From contig JALOLS010000011.1 of the NCBI GenBank assembly GCA_025455865.1, forward strand, positions 1 through 38,713: 38,713 nt of DNA, given 5' to 3'. The notes below the pieces were generated by a model, which did not search any database, was not told where the DNA came from, and saw only the letters and a program-made list of their open reading frames with translations. Position 1 is the first letter of the stretch. Each line of letters begins with the position of its first letter. This DNA is from Thermoleophilia bacterium (GTDB lineage Bacteria > Actinomycetota > Thermoleophilia > Miltoncostaeales > Miltoncostaeaceae). The position numbers and the translations under genes were made by a program. Below, piece by piece: positions 15,523 to 23,895 of this stretch.

Positions 15523-18077
15523 CCGCGGGCGGACCGTATGAGCTCGCGGGCGCGCTCCAGCGCGTCCGGCAGCCGGGCCGGGTCCTTGCCGCCGGCGCGG
15601 GCCATGCCGTCCTTGCCGCCACCGTTGCCGCCGACCAGCGGCGCCACCTCACGCAGGAGCCGGGCGGCCGAGAGGCCGGCGCCCACGGCGTCCGGGCCCA
15701 GATTGGCGACCAGCATGGCCTTGCCCTCGCCGCGGGCGCCGAGCACGATCACCGCGTCCGGGCCGACCGCCTGCTTCACCCGGTCCGAGAGCCCGAGGAG
15801 CTCGTCCATGTCGGCGGCCTCCACCTCGGCGGCGACCACCCCCACGCCGTCCACCCGCTCCGCGCCCGCGGCCAGGCCGCCCACGTCCACCCGTCCGGAG
15901 CGCGCCCGCCGGACCTCGGCCTCGAGCTCGCGGATGCGCCGGTCGCGCTTGGCGATCTCCTCGGCGAGCTCGGCCTCACGCCGGCGGTGGTGCTCATACG
16001 CCGCGAGGCCGGTCAGCGCCTCGATGCGCCGGGTGGAGGCGCCGGTGCCCTGCTCGGCCACGATGGTGAACGGGCCGATCTCGCCGGTGCGCGTGACGTG
16101 ACAGCCACCGCACAGCTCCTGGGAGAAGTCCCCGGTCGCGAGCACCCGGACCTCCTCGCCGTACTTCTCCTCGAACAGGCCGATCGCCCCGCGGTCGCGC
16201 GCCTCGTCGCGGGACATGATCGTGGCGCGCACCGGCGCGTCCTCGGCCACGCGGGCGTTCACCATCGCCTCGATGCGCTCGAGCGCATCGGGCTCGATCC
16301 GCCCGCGGTGGGTGAAGTCGAAGCGCAGCTTGTCCGGTCCCACGTAGGAGCCGGCCTGCCGCACGCCGGCGCCCAGCGTCTCCCGGAGCGCCCAGTTCAG
16401 GACGTGGGTCGCGGTGTGGTTGGCCTGGGTCGCCCGGCGGGCCGCGGCGTCGACCCGGGCCTCGACCTCCTGGCCCGGCCGGATGTCGCCGTCGATCCGG
16501 ATGCGCAGCACCTGGTCGGCGCCGATGCGGTAGACGTCGGTGACCTTCGCGGTGCCGTGCTCGCCCCGGATCGTGCCGTGGTCGGACACCTGGCCGCCGC
16601 CCTCGGCGTAGAAGGGCGAGCGCTCGAGCTTGGCGAGGGCCTCATCGCCCTCCAGGCGCTCCATGGCGACCAGCCGGGTGCGGAGCGCCCACTCGTCGTA
16701 GCCCACGAACACCGCGGGCTCGGTGACCAGCGCGAGCGCCTCGGCCTTCTGGCGCACGTCGTCGAGCCCCCGGCGGGCGGCGGCCCGGGCGCGGGCCCGC
16801 TGCTCGTCCATGTGCCGCTCGAAGCCCTCGACGTCGACGCTGAGGCCGGCCTCCTCGGCCGCGTCGAGGGTCAGGTCGAGCGGGAACCCCGAGGTGTCGT
16901 GCAGGCGGAAGGCATCCGCCCCCGACACCTGCCCGCCGGCCGGCGTGCGGGCGATGACCTCGCCGAGCAGCCGCGTGCCCTGCTGCAGGGTGCGGGCGAA
17001 CTGCTCGGCCTCCAGCCCGATGGCCTCCTCGACCGCGGCGCGCTGCTCGACCAGCTCCGGGTAGGCGTCGCCGAAGTGGTCGGCCACCACCGCGCACAGG
17101 CCCGGCAGGGCCTCGGGGTCCAGGCCGATCGAGGCGCCCTCGCTCACCGCCCGGCGCACGATGCGCCGCAGGATGTACTCGCGGCCCTCGTTGCCCGGGC
17201 GCACGCCGTCGGCGGCCAGGAACGTCATGGCCCGGCCGTGATCGGCCAGGACCCGCAGCGCGCGGTCCACCCGCGGACCCTCGCCCGAGCGCCGGCCGGT
17301 CCGGGCCTCGGCCCAGCCGATCAGCGGCGTGAAGGCGTCGGTCTCGAACACCGAGTCCTTGCCCTGCAGGATCGCCGCCATGCGCTCGAGCCCCGCGCCG
17401 GTGTCGATGTTCTTCGCCGGGAGCGGCGTGAGGGCGCCGTCGGGTGCCCGGTCGTACTGCATGAAGACCAGGTTCCAGAACTCCAGGAAGCGGTCGGTGC
17501 CGGTCGCCGGCCCCCCGTCGGGCCCGAACGCGGGACCCCGGTCCAGGTACAGCTCGGAGTTCGGGCCGCAGGGGCCGGTGGGGCCGGCCTTCCAGAAGTT
17601 GTCGGCCTCGCCGAGCGCCTGGATCCGCTCGCGCGGGATGCCGAGCTCGACCCACCGCTCGATGGCCTCCTCGTCGCGCGGCACCCCGGGCGAGCCCTCG
17701 AACACGGTGATCCACATCTGGCCGGGGTCGAAGCCGTAGACCTCGGTGGACAGCTCGAAGCCGAAGCGGATGGCGTCGGCCTTGAAGTAGTCGCCGATCG
17801 AGAAGTTGCCGAGCATCTCGAAGAACGTGAGGTGGCGGGCCGTCCGGCCCACTTGGTCGATGTCCAGCGTGCGGAAGCACTTCTGGCACGACGCCATGCG
17901 CCGGGCCGGGGGCTCGGCGGTGCCGAGGAAGAACTGCTTGAGCGGCTGCATGCCGGCGATGGTCAGCAGCACGGTCGCGTCGTCCTCGTAGGGGACGAGC
18001 GGCGCGGAGGGCAACTCCAGGTGGCCCCGGGACGTGAAGTAGTCCAGGAACCGGCGTCGGATCTCGGCGGTGGTCAC
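15519..18077 (-). CDS. alaS: Alanyl-tRNA synthetase
   Basis: The enzyme charges tRNA-Ala. The 852-residue class II synthetase starts at GTG 18077 (TTAEIRRRFLDYFTSRGH). It has the aminoacylation core (ATVLLTIAGMQPLKQFFLG, GPTGPCGPNSELY, NIDTGAGLERMAAILQG), then the editing domain with the zinc motif HTATH (about 553) and CGGCHVTRTGEIG (about 654). The last 150 residues are a shortened C-Ala region with a coiled coil (EEIAKRDRRIRELEAEVRRA) and the GGNGGGKDGMARAGG end. The length is near the family norm. It is 28 bp downstream of the E1-KAS III fusion gene and overlaps ruvX. Confidence 0.97.
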   Translation of the reverse strand: MTTAEIRRRFLDYFTSRGHLELPSAPLVPYEDDATVLLTIAGMQPLKQFFLGTAEPPARRMASCQKCFRTLDIDQVGRTARHLTFFEMLGNFSIGDYFKADAIRFGFELSTEVYGFDPGQMWITVFEGSPGVPRDEEAIERWVELGIPRERIQALGEADNFWKAGPTGPCGPNSELYLDRGPAFGPDGGPATGTDRFLEFWNLVFMQYDRAPDGALTPLPAKNIDTGAGLERMAAILQGKDSVFETDAFTPLIGWAEARTGRRSGEGPRVDRALRVLADHGRAMTFLAADGVRPGNEGREYILRRIVRRAVSEGASIGLDPEALPGLCAVVADHFGDAYPELVEQRAAVEEAIGLEAEQFARTLQQGTRLLGEVIARTPAGGQVSGADAFRLHDTSGFPLDLTLDAAEEAGLSVDVEGFERHMDEQRARARAAARRGLDDVRQKAEALALVTEPAVFVGYDEWALRTRLVAMERLEGDEALAKLERSPFYAEGGGQVSDHGTIRGEHGTAKVTDVYRIGADQVLRIRIDGDIRPGQEVEARVDAAARRATQANHTATHVLNWALRETLGAGVRQAGSYVGPDKLRFDFTHRGRIEPDALERIEAMVNARVAEDAPVRATIMSRDEARDRGAIGLFEEKYGEEVRVLATGDFSQELCGGCHVTRTGEIGPFTIVAEQGTGASTRRIEALTGLAAYEHHRRREAELAEEIAKRDRRIRELEAEVRRARSGRVDVGGLAAGAERVDGVGVVAAEVEAADMDELLGLSDRVKQAVGPDAVIVLGARGEGKAMLVANLGPDAVGAGLSAARLLREVAPLVGGNGGGKDGMARAGGKDPARLPDALERARELIRSARG

Positions 18078-18105
18078 CCGGCGCAGGGTACCAGCGGCCC
18101 CCGGA

Positions 18106-21100
18106 TCACCGGTCCAGATCGAGGATGGCCGAGGCCGAGGTGAAGCCGGCGCCGAAGGTCACCAGGCCGACCCGGCCGGACGGCGCCGGCACGCGCGCGG
18201 CGAGCTCGGCCAGGGCCAGCGGGATCGTGCTGGAGGAGGTGTTGCCCCAGCGGTCGACGTTGACCACGAAGTGCTCGGGCCCGAGCCCGGAGCGGGCGCG
18301 GATGGCGTCGATGATGCGGGCGTTGGCCTGGTGCGGGACCACCAGATCGAGGTCGGTGACCGCGATCCCCTCGTCCGCGCAGGCGCGCTCGAGCATCCGG
18401 AGCATCTCCCGCACGGCGAACTGGTAGACGCGGGGGCCGTCCATGTGGACCGGCGAGGTGCCGCCGATCCCCTGGGAGAGCACGCGCCCGTCCTCGCCGC
18501 GGGCGGCGAGCAGCGGCCGGTGCAGGAGCCCCCAGGCCCCCTCCAGCCGCGCCGGGCCGCGGACCACCGTGGCGGTGGCGGCGTCGCCGAACACCACCGC
18601 CGTGTCGAAGTCGCCGGGGTCCAGGTACTGGGACATGGCCTCGGCCGTGACGACCAGGACGGCCGCCTCGGGCCGCTGCTGGCACAGGTCCCACGCGGCC
18701 TGCAGGGCGTAGAGGTAGCCGGAGCAGGCGGCCAGGATGTCGCTCGCCGCGACGTCGCGCGCGGTGCCCTCCTCGGCCAGGCGGTGGTGCACCAGGCAGG
18801 CGAGGCTCGGGCTGATGGACGGCGGCGTGCCGGTGGCGACGTAGATCGCCTCGAGGTCGGCCACGTCCAGCCCGGCCTCGTCCAGGGCCATGCGGGCCGC
18901 ATCGGCGGCCAGGCCGGTGATCGTCTCGCCCTCGGCCAGGAACCGCCGGCTGCGGATGCCGGTGCGGCGCAGGATGTCCTCGACCGAGCGGTCGGGGAAC
19001 CCGGCCGCGAGCTCCTCGCTGGACACCTCGCGCCCGCCGGGCACGAACACCGGCCGCCCGAGGGCGACCAGCGCGCGCTCGACCGGGGCCTGCTCGCGCC
19101 GCCGGCCGGGCAGCGCCGGGGCGCCGGTGCGCCGGTCGACGTGGGGGACCGGCTCGGCCGGGATGCGCCGGCGGGCCACCTGCTCACCCGCGGCCAGCGT
19201 GATGCGGGCGATGGGGGTGCCGACCGGCACGGGATCCGCCTCGGCGTGGAGGCCGGCGATGACCCCGGTGGCCGGCGCCCGGAGCTCGAAGGTGGCCTTG
19301 TCGGCCTCGCACTCGGCGATCATGTCGCCGGCGCGGACCTCGTCGCCGTCGCCGACCAGCCACTCCAGCACCATCACCTGCTGGTCGGCCGGGCTGGAGC
19401 CCGCGGCCTCGATGACCAGCACGCCGTCCTCGGCGTGGGGCTCGGTGAAGCGCACGTCGAGGCCGAGCATCTCGCCGGCCACCTCGAGCACGTCGCGCAG
19501 CGACGGGAGCACGGCGATCTGGTTGTTGTAGTTGCACGGCACGTGGGTGTCGGGCCGGGCCACCCGGCGGACCGCCACCCCGGGCACGCGCTCCGCCACC
19601 GTCGCGACCACCTCGGCGCCGAAGCCGCCGGTGAGCGCGTCCTCGTGGGCGACCAGCAGGCGCCCGGTGCGCCGGGCGCTCTGCACGACGGCGTCGGCGT
19701 CCCAGGGCGAGATCGCGCGCAGGTCGATGAGGTCGCAGGTGATCCCCGCCGAGGCGAGCGCCCGCACCGCGGCCTGGCAGCCGCGCACGGTGGAGCCCCA
19801 GGTCACGATGGTGAGGTCCTCGCCGTGCTCGACCACCCGAGCGGCGCCGGGGCGCACCACCTCCCCCACGCAGGCCGGCGGGGCGGCGAGGGTGGGGTCG
19901 TTCAGGCAGGTCTTGGGGTACAGGAAGACCGTGGGGCGCCCGGTCGCGAGCGCCGCGTTCAGCAGGCCGGCCGCGTCGGCGGCGGTGCTCGGCATGACCA
20001 CGTCGATGCCGGGCACGTGCCCGAGCACCGCCTCGTGGGTGGCCGCATGCCACGGCCCGAGGCCCGGGCGGTAGCCGCCGCAGGGCGCCATGACCACCAC
20101 CCCGGCGTCCCAGCCGCCGTCGGTGCGCCAGTACATGGTGGCCATCTCGGTGATGATCTGGTTGAAGGCGAGCGGCATGAAGTCCGCGAACTGCATACAC
20201 GCGACCGGCCGCCCGCCGGCCAGCGCGCGGCCGACCGCGACGCCGACGATGGTCGACTCCGACAGCGGCGAGTTGGCGACCCGGCCCGGGAAGTCGGTGG
20301 ACAGGCCGCGGGTCAGGCCGAAGACGTCGCCCTTGGGGTCCTCGATGTCCTCGCCGTAGACGCTCACCCGGGGGTCGGTGGCCAGGTGGGCGCGCAGGAC
20401 CTCCCGCATGGCCTCGAGCATGGTGAGCGGGGCGTCGGTGGCCGGGGCGGGCGGCGCGGGGATGTGGTCGGGAAGCGGCGGCACCGCGGTGAGCGCCGGC
20501 TCGGGGTCCGGGGCGGTCAGGGCGCGCTCGGCGGCCGCGCGCACCTCGGCCTCGACCTCGGCCTCGATCCCGGCGAGGGCGTCCTCGCCCACCCCGGCGG
20601 CCAGCAGGTCCTCGCGCAGGCGGCGGACCGGGTCGCCCTCCTCCCGGGCCCGCTCGCGCTCCTCGGCCGGGCGGTACACCCGCTCGTCGTCGGCGTTCGT
20701 GTGGTGGGAGAGCCGCTCCACCGACATCACGCACAAGGCCGGCCCGCGGCCCTCGCGCACCTGCCGCACGAGCCGCGCGGCCTCGGCGTCGACGGCCAGC
20801 GGGTCGCGCCCGTCGACCCGGTGCACGGGCAGGCCGAGGAACTCCGCGGCCGGGCCGCCGGGCAGGTCGTAGAGCGTCTGGCCGCGGGTGCGGGTGGAGA
20901 TGGCCAGCCCGTTGTCCTCGATCCAGAAGAGCACCGGCAGGTGGGAGCGGACCGCCTCGGCGATGGCCTCGAGGAACTCGCCCTGCTGGCTCGACCCGTC
21001 GCCGCCGGCGCACAGGACGACCGGGGCGCCCTCGGCGTGGAGCACCTCCCGGGCCACCCCCACCGCGTGCAGGGCGCCGTTGCCGACCGGGCCGGGGATG

Positions 21101-21468
21101 GACAGGATGCGCAGGTCCGGGGCGCTCGGGTGGGCGCTCATCTGCCGCCCGGCCGACTGCGAGCGCGCGGTGCACAGCACGTTGTGCATGAGGTCCTCGG
21201 ACGTCATGCCCCGCGCGATCATCAGGCCCTTCTGGCGGTAGTGGACCTGCAGCCAGTCCCGGGGCCCGAGGTGCGCGGCCAGGGCCGCCGACGCCTCGTG
21301 CCCGGAGCCCGACAGGTGGAAGAACGCCTCGCCGCGGTCGACCAGCTCCATCTCGAGGATGTCCGCCCAGCGGGCGGTGAGCATGGCCCGGTAGAGGTCC
21401 AGCGCGGCGCCGGGCGCCAGCGCGGGCGGGGCGGCCAGCGCCGAGGTGCCCACGGGCGGGCGCGTCAC
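18106..21468 (-). CDS. E1alpha-E1beta-lipoyl-KAS III fusion (2-oxoacid dehydrogenase fused to ketoacyl synthase III)
   Basis: One 1120-residue polypeptide joins four parts. Residues 20-330 are a TPP-dependent E1 alpha (GDG at 156-158, N186, and the phosphorylation-loop-like RLSHHTNADD). Residues 345-670 are E1 beta (YGEDIE, PLSESTIVG with E404, QIITEMATMYW). Residues 682-760 are a lipoyl domain with the lysine in EADKA (K724). After a Pro/Arg-rich linker, residues 800-1120 are a complete KAS III (FabH) domain with C915 (AACSGY), H1046 (PHQANAR) and N1076 (WGNTSSS). There is no E2 acyltransferase or E3 domain. The layout suggests decarboxylation of a branched or short 2-oxoacid, transfer of the acyl group to lipoate, and condensation with malonyl-ACP to start fatty-acid synthesis; this is inference. 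The GTG start overlaps a leader ORF. It lies inside the conserved DUF948...alaS order, where it is not normally found. Confidence 0.92.
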   Translation of the reverse strand: MTRPPVGTSALAAPPALAPGAALDLYRAMLTARWADILEMELVDRGEAFFHLSGSGHEASAALAAHLGPRDWLQVHYRQKGLMIARGMTSEDLMHNVLCTARSQSAGRQMSAHPSAPDLRILSIPGPVGNGALHAVGVAREVLHAEGAPVVLCAGGDGSSQQGEFLEAIAEAVRSHLPVLFWIEDNGLAISTRTRGQTLYDLPGGPAAEFLGLPVHRVDGRDPLAVDAEAARLVRQVREGRGPALCVMSVERLSHHTNADDERVYRPAEERERAREEGDPVRRLREDLLAAGVGEDALAGIEAEVEAEVRAAAERALTAPDPEPALTAVPPLPDHIPAPPAPATDAPLTMLEAMREVLRAHLATDPRVSVYGEDIEDPKGDVFGLTRGLSTDFPGRVANSPLSESTIVGVAVGRALAGGRPVACMQFADFMPLAFNQIITEMATMYWRTDGGWDAGVVVMAPCGGYRPGLGPWHAATHEAVLGHVPGIDVVMPSTAADAAGLLNAALATGRPTVFLYPKTCLNDPTLAAPPACVGEVVRPGAARVVEHGEDLTIVTWGSTVRGCQAAVRALASAGITCDLIDLRAISPWDADAVVQSARRTGRLLVAHEDALTGGFGAEVVATVAERVPGVAVRRVARPDTHVPCNYNNQIAVLPSLRDVLEVAGEMLGLDVRFTEPHAEDGVLVIEAAGSSPADQQVMVLEWLVGDGDEVRAGDMIAECEADKATFELRAPATGVIAGLHAEADPVPVGTPIARITLAAGEQVARRRIPAEPVPHVDRRTGAPALPGRRREQAPVERALVALGRPVFVPGGREVSSEELAAGFPDRSVEDILRRTGIRSRRFLAEGETITGLAADAARMALDEAGLDVADLEAIYVATGTPPSISPSLACLVHHRLAEEGTARDVAASDILAACSGYLYALQAAWDLCQQRPEAAVLVVTAEAMSQYLDPGDFDTAVVFGDAATATVVRGPARLEGAWGLLHRPLLAARGEDGRVLSQGIGGTSPVHMDGPRVYQFAVREMLRMLERACADEGIAVTDLDLVVPHQANARIIDAIRARSGLGPEHFVVNVDRWGNTSSSTIPLALAELAARVPAPSGRVGLVTFGAGFTSASAILDLDR

Positions 21469-21500
21469 TCGGGCGACCCCACGGCAGGGTTCTGGATCAT
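21465..21500 (-). CDS. Eleven-residue leader ORF overlapping the start of the fusion gene
   Basis: ATG 21500 has a clear ribosome site (AGAGGAG, 5 nt spacing) and encodes MIQNPAVGSPE. Its TGA stop overlaps the GTG start of the fusion gene as GTGA. The fusion start itself has only a weak purine stretch upstream. This arrangement would couple fusion translation to the leader. An alternative is that the leader is the true N-terminus and a frameshift (biological or sequencing) separates it from the rest. Confidence 0.45.
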   Translation of the reverse strand: MIQNPAVGSPE

Positions 21501-21543
21501 GCTCGCTCCTCTCGCCGGGCCGACCGGAGCAGGGTAGCGCCCC

Positions 21544-21765
21544 TCACGGGCGCGGCGTGCGGCCGGCCCGGGCGTCGGCCATCTCCCTCGCGATCTCCTC
21601 CTCGCGCCGCTCGTCGGCCTGCCGGCCGGCCTCGATGGCCTCGGCGAGGTCGAGGCGCAGGCGCCCGGCCTCGCGGCGGACCCGGTCGGGCCAGCGGCGC
21701 GGGTCGCGCTCGCGGCCCCAGAGCCACGCGACGCCCACGCCGGCGAGGATCAGGAGGGTCCGCAC
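21544..21765 (-). CDS. Small membrane-anchored protein (DUF6167-like)
   Basis: The 73-residue product starts at GTG 21765, 7 bp after the DUF948 gene. It has one short N-terminal membrane helix (LLILAGVGVAWLWG) and then a highly charged amphipathic helix (DLAEAIEAGRQADERREEEIAREMADA). In actinobacteria a small protein of this shape (DUF6167) usually follows DUF948 and precedes alaS, so the position supports the family call more than the sequence does. Here the gene that follows it is the E1-KAS III fusion instead of alaS. The function is unknown; a peripheral role at the membrane is plausible. Confidence 0.7.
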   Translation of the reverse strand: MRTLLILAGVGVAWLWGRERDPRRWPDRVRREAGRLRLDLAEAIEAGRQADERREEEIAREMADARAGRTPRP

Positions 21766-21772
21766 GACCGGC

Positions 21773-22297
21773 TCAGGCGGCGGGCGGGCCCGCGGGCGGG
21801 GCGGCCGGGCCGGTCGGGTAGGGGCTCTCGGGGCGGTGCCGGGGCTCGGCCGGAGCGGCCGGGGCCGGGCCCGCCGGGGGCGGCCCGGCGACCGTCACCA
21901 CCGGGCGCGACGCGGTGATGTCGGTGTCCGGCCGGCCGGCCGCGCGGCGCGCCTTGAAGGTCTTCAGCGCCTCCTTGGTGGCGGTCGAGATCCCCGAGAG
22001 CTTGCGCACCGGGGCCCCGACCGCGCTGGAGACCTCGGTCACCGCCTTCTCGGCCCCCTTGGTGGCCCCGACCGCGCTCTGCATGATCTCGTCCACGTGG
22101 CCCAGGTTGGCGTTGACCTCGTCGACGGTGGTCTGGGCCCGGGTGAGGATCGGCACGGTCTCCTCGGTCATCTGCCCGACCGAGCGGGTGAGCTGCAGGA
22201 ACAGGTTGCCCAGGCGCCAGAGCGCGTAGGCGAGCCCCGCCCCCGCCGCCACCAGGAAGATGGCGAGCGCGATGTCGGCGACGTCCGACCAGTCCAT
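21773..22297 (-). CDS. DUF948-domain membrane protein
   Basis: ATG 22297 overlaps the mnmA TGA by one base and has AGGAGG 5 nt upstream, giving 174 residues. An N-terminal helix (DIALAIFLVAAGAGLAYALW) is followed by the DUF948 coiled-coil region, with TEETVPILTRAQTTVDEVNANL and HVDEIMQSAVGATKGAEKAV, which resembles the helical stalk of methyl-accepting proteins. From about residue 130 it becomes Pro/Ala-rich and disordered. The role is unknown. The family is a regular member of the actinobacterial mnmA/alaS neighbourhood. Confidence 0.85.
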   Translation of the reverse strand: MDWSDVADIALAIFLVAAGAGLAYALWRLGNLFLQLTRSVGQMTEETVPILTRAQTTVDEVNANLGHVDEIMQSAVGATKGAEKAVTEVSSAVGAPVRKLSGISTATKEALKTFKARRAAGRPDTDITASRPVVTVAGPPPAGPAPAAPAEPRHRPESPYPTGPAAPPAGPPAA

Positions 22298-23781
22298 CAG
22301 ACCTCCTGCTCGATCGCGCCGGGCAGGCCGCCCGCGCTGATGATCCCCGCCGCCACCAGGCGGCCGTCCCGGTACAGCGCGGCGGTCTGGCCCGGGGCCA
22401 CCCCGTCCGCGTCCTCCTCCAGCCGCACCGCGATGGCGCGTCCCCCGCGGGGCCGGGCCCAGCCGCGGATGGTCCGCCCGCGATGGCGCACGCGGACCTC
22501 GAGCGGCCCGTCGATGGCGTCGTGCACCGCGGCGTCCTCCAGGGCGATCTCCCGCACCCGGAGCGCCTCGCGGGGGCCGACCACGACCGCGTTCCGCCCG
22601 GGGTCGGTGGCCACCACGTAGCGCGGCCCGGGGCCCGCCACCCCCACCCCCCGGCGCTGGCCGACGGTGAAGTTCCAGTAGCCGGGATGGACCCCCACCT
22701 CGCGGCCGTCCAGGTCGAGCACGGGGCCGGGCCGGGGCGCCAGGCCCGCGTGCCGCTCGAGGAAGGCCGCATACCCGTCGGCGCCGACGAAGCAGACCTC
22801 CTGGCTCTCCACCGCGGCGGCGGCGGGCAGCGCGGCCCGCGCGGCCAGGCGGCGCACCTCGTCCTTGGTCAGGTCGCCGAGGGGGAAGACCAGGCGGCCC
22901 AGGACCGGCCCGGCGAGGCGGGCGAGCATGTAGCTCTGGTCCTTGCCCCGGTCGGCGGCCCGGGCGACGACCGCGCGGCCGCCCGGTCCGCGGGCGACCC
23001 GGGCGTAGTGGCCGGTGGCGAGGGCGCGCGCCCCGACCAGGGCGGCGGCCTCGGCCAGGATCCGGAAGCGCACCTCGCCATTGCAGGTCACGCAGGGGTT
23101 CGGGGTGCGGCCCGCCCGGTAGCCGGCCATGAAGCCCTCGACCACGCCGGCGCGGAAGCGCTCGGCCGCGTCGAGGGTCAGGTGCGGGATGCCGAGCGCC
23201 CGGGCCGACGCGCGGGCCAGGCGCACGGTCTCGGGCGCGCAGCAGGAGCGCTCGGCCGCGGCCGCGGCCGGGTCGTGCCACAGGCGCATGGTCACGCCCA
23301 CCACGTCCCAGCCCGCGTCGCGCAGGAGCATCGCGGCCACCGCGCTGTCCACCCCGCCGCTCATCGCCACCGCGACGCGGCGGCGGGCGAGCGGGATGCC
23401 GGGATCCCCCAGGCGATCGGAGTGCCAGCGCTCGAGCGCCCGCGCGACGGCCTCGGCGACCAGGTCGGGGCCGTGGGCGCGGTCCGGGCCCAGGCCCCCG
23501 AGGTCCGTGTCGAGGTCGGCGGCCCCGAGGCGGAGGGCGTCGTCGATCCGAGCGCCGGTCAGGCGGGCGCAGGCGGCGCTCGCGGCGGCCGTCGCCGCCC
23601 CGCATCCGAAGGCCAGGAAGCCCGCCTCGCGGACCCGGCCGCCGGCGATCCGCAGGCGCATGCGCACCAGGTCGCCGCAGGCGGTGGACCCCGCCTCACC
23701 CTCCGCGTCCGGGGCGGCGACGCCTCCGGCGCCCACCGGGGACGCGAGGTGGCGCATTGCCTCGGGGGGGTAGGGCGGCAC
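22297..23781 (-). CDS. mnmA: tRNA 2-thiouridylase MnmA with an N-terminal IscU-like domain
   Basis: The 494-residue product is about 120 residues longer than ordinary MnmA. Residues 10-125 resemble the IscU/NifU-N Fe-S scaffold: HLASPVGAGG (as in 'f.nP.NvG'), TACGD with C35 and D37, FLAFGCGAATAAASA with C60, then ARLTG. The third scaffold cysteine is missing; WHS occupies its place. From residue 135 MnmA follows: the PP-loop AMSGGVDSAVAAMLL, RTPNPCVTCNGEVRF with C230 and C233, KDQSYMLARL, SQEVCFVG with C330, and the beta-barrel end starting at YWNFTVGQRRG. It thiolates U34 of tRNA-Lys/Glu/Gln. GTG 23781 or ATG 23757 may be the start; neither has a strong ribosome site. GATAAC lies 8 nt before the GTG, so a leaderless transcript is possible. 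Confidence 0.93.
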   Translation of the reverse strand: MPPYPPEAMRHLASPVGAGGVAAPDAEGEAGSTACGDLVRMRLRIAGGRVREAGFLAFGCGAATAAASAACARLTGARIDDALRLGAADLDTDLGGLGPDRAHGPDLVAEAVARALERWHSDRLGDPGIPLARRRVAVAMSGGVDSAVAAMLLRDAGWDVVGVTMRLWHDPAAAAAERSCCAPETVRLARASARALGIPHLTLDAAERFRAGVVEGFMAGYRAGRTPNPCVTCNGEVRFRILAEAAALVGARALATGHYARVARGPGGRAVVARAADRGKDQSYMLARLAGPVLGRLVFPLGDLTKDEVRRLAARAALPAAAAVESQEVCFVGADGYAAFLERHAGLAPRPGPVLDLDGREVGVHPGYWNFTVGQRRGVGVAGPGPRYVVATDPGRNAVVVGPREALRVREIALEDAAVHDAIDGPLEVRVRHRGRTIRGWARPRGGRAIAVRLEEDADGVAPGQTAALYRDGRLVAAGIISAGGLPGAIEQEV

Positions 23782-23895
23782 CGGTGCACGTTATCAAGGG
23801 CGCCCCGGGGCCCCGGCGGCCGGTCCGGATACGCGATTCGACAGGAAAGCGCATGCGGAGCAGGCTGCCGTCGGAACCCCACCCGGAGGGCGAGA

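Noticed and set aside
18070-21537. An 1155-codon plus-strand frame opposite the E1-KAS III fusion
   Set aside because: It mirrors the real gene almost exactly and has no recognisable domain; the minus-strand protein has four complete domains.
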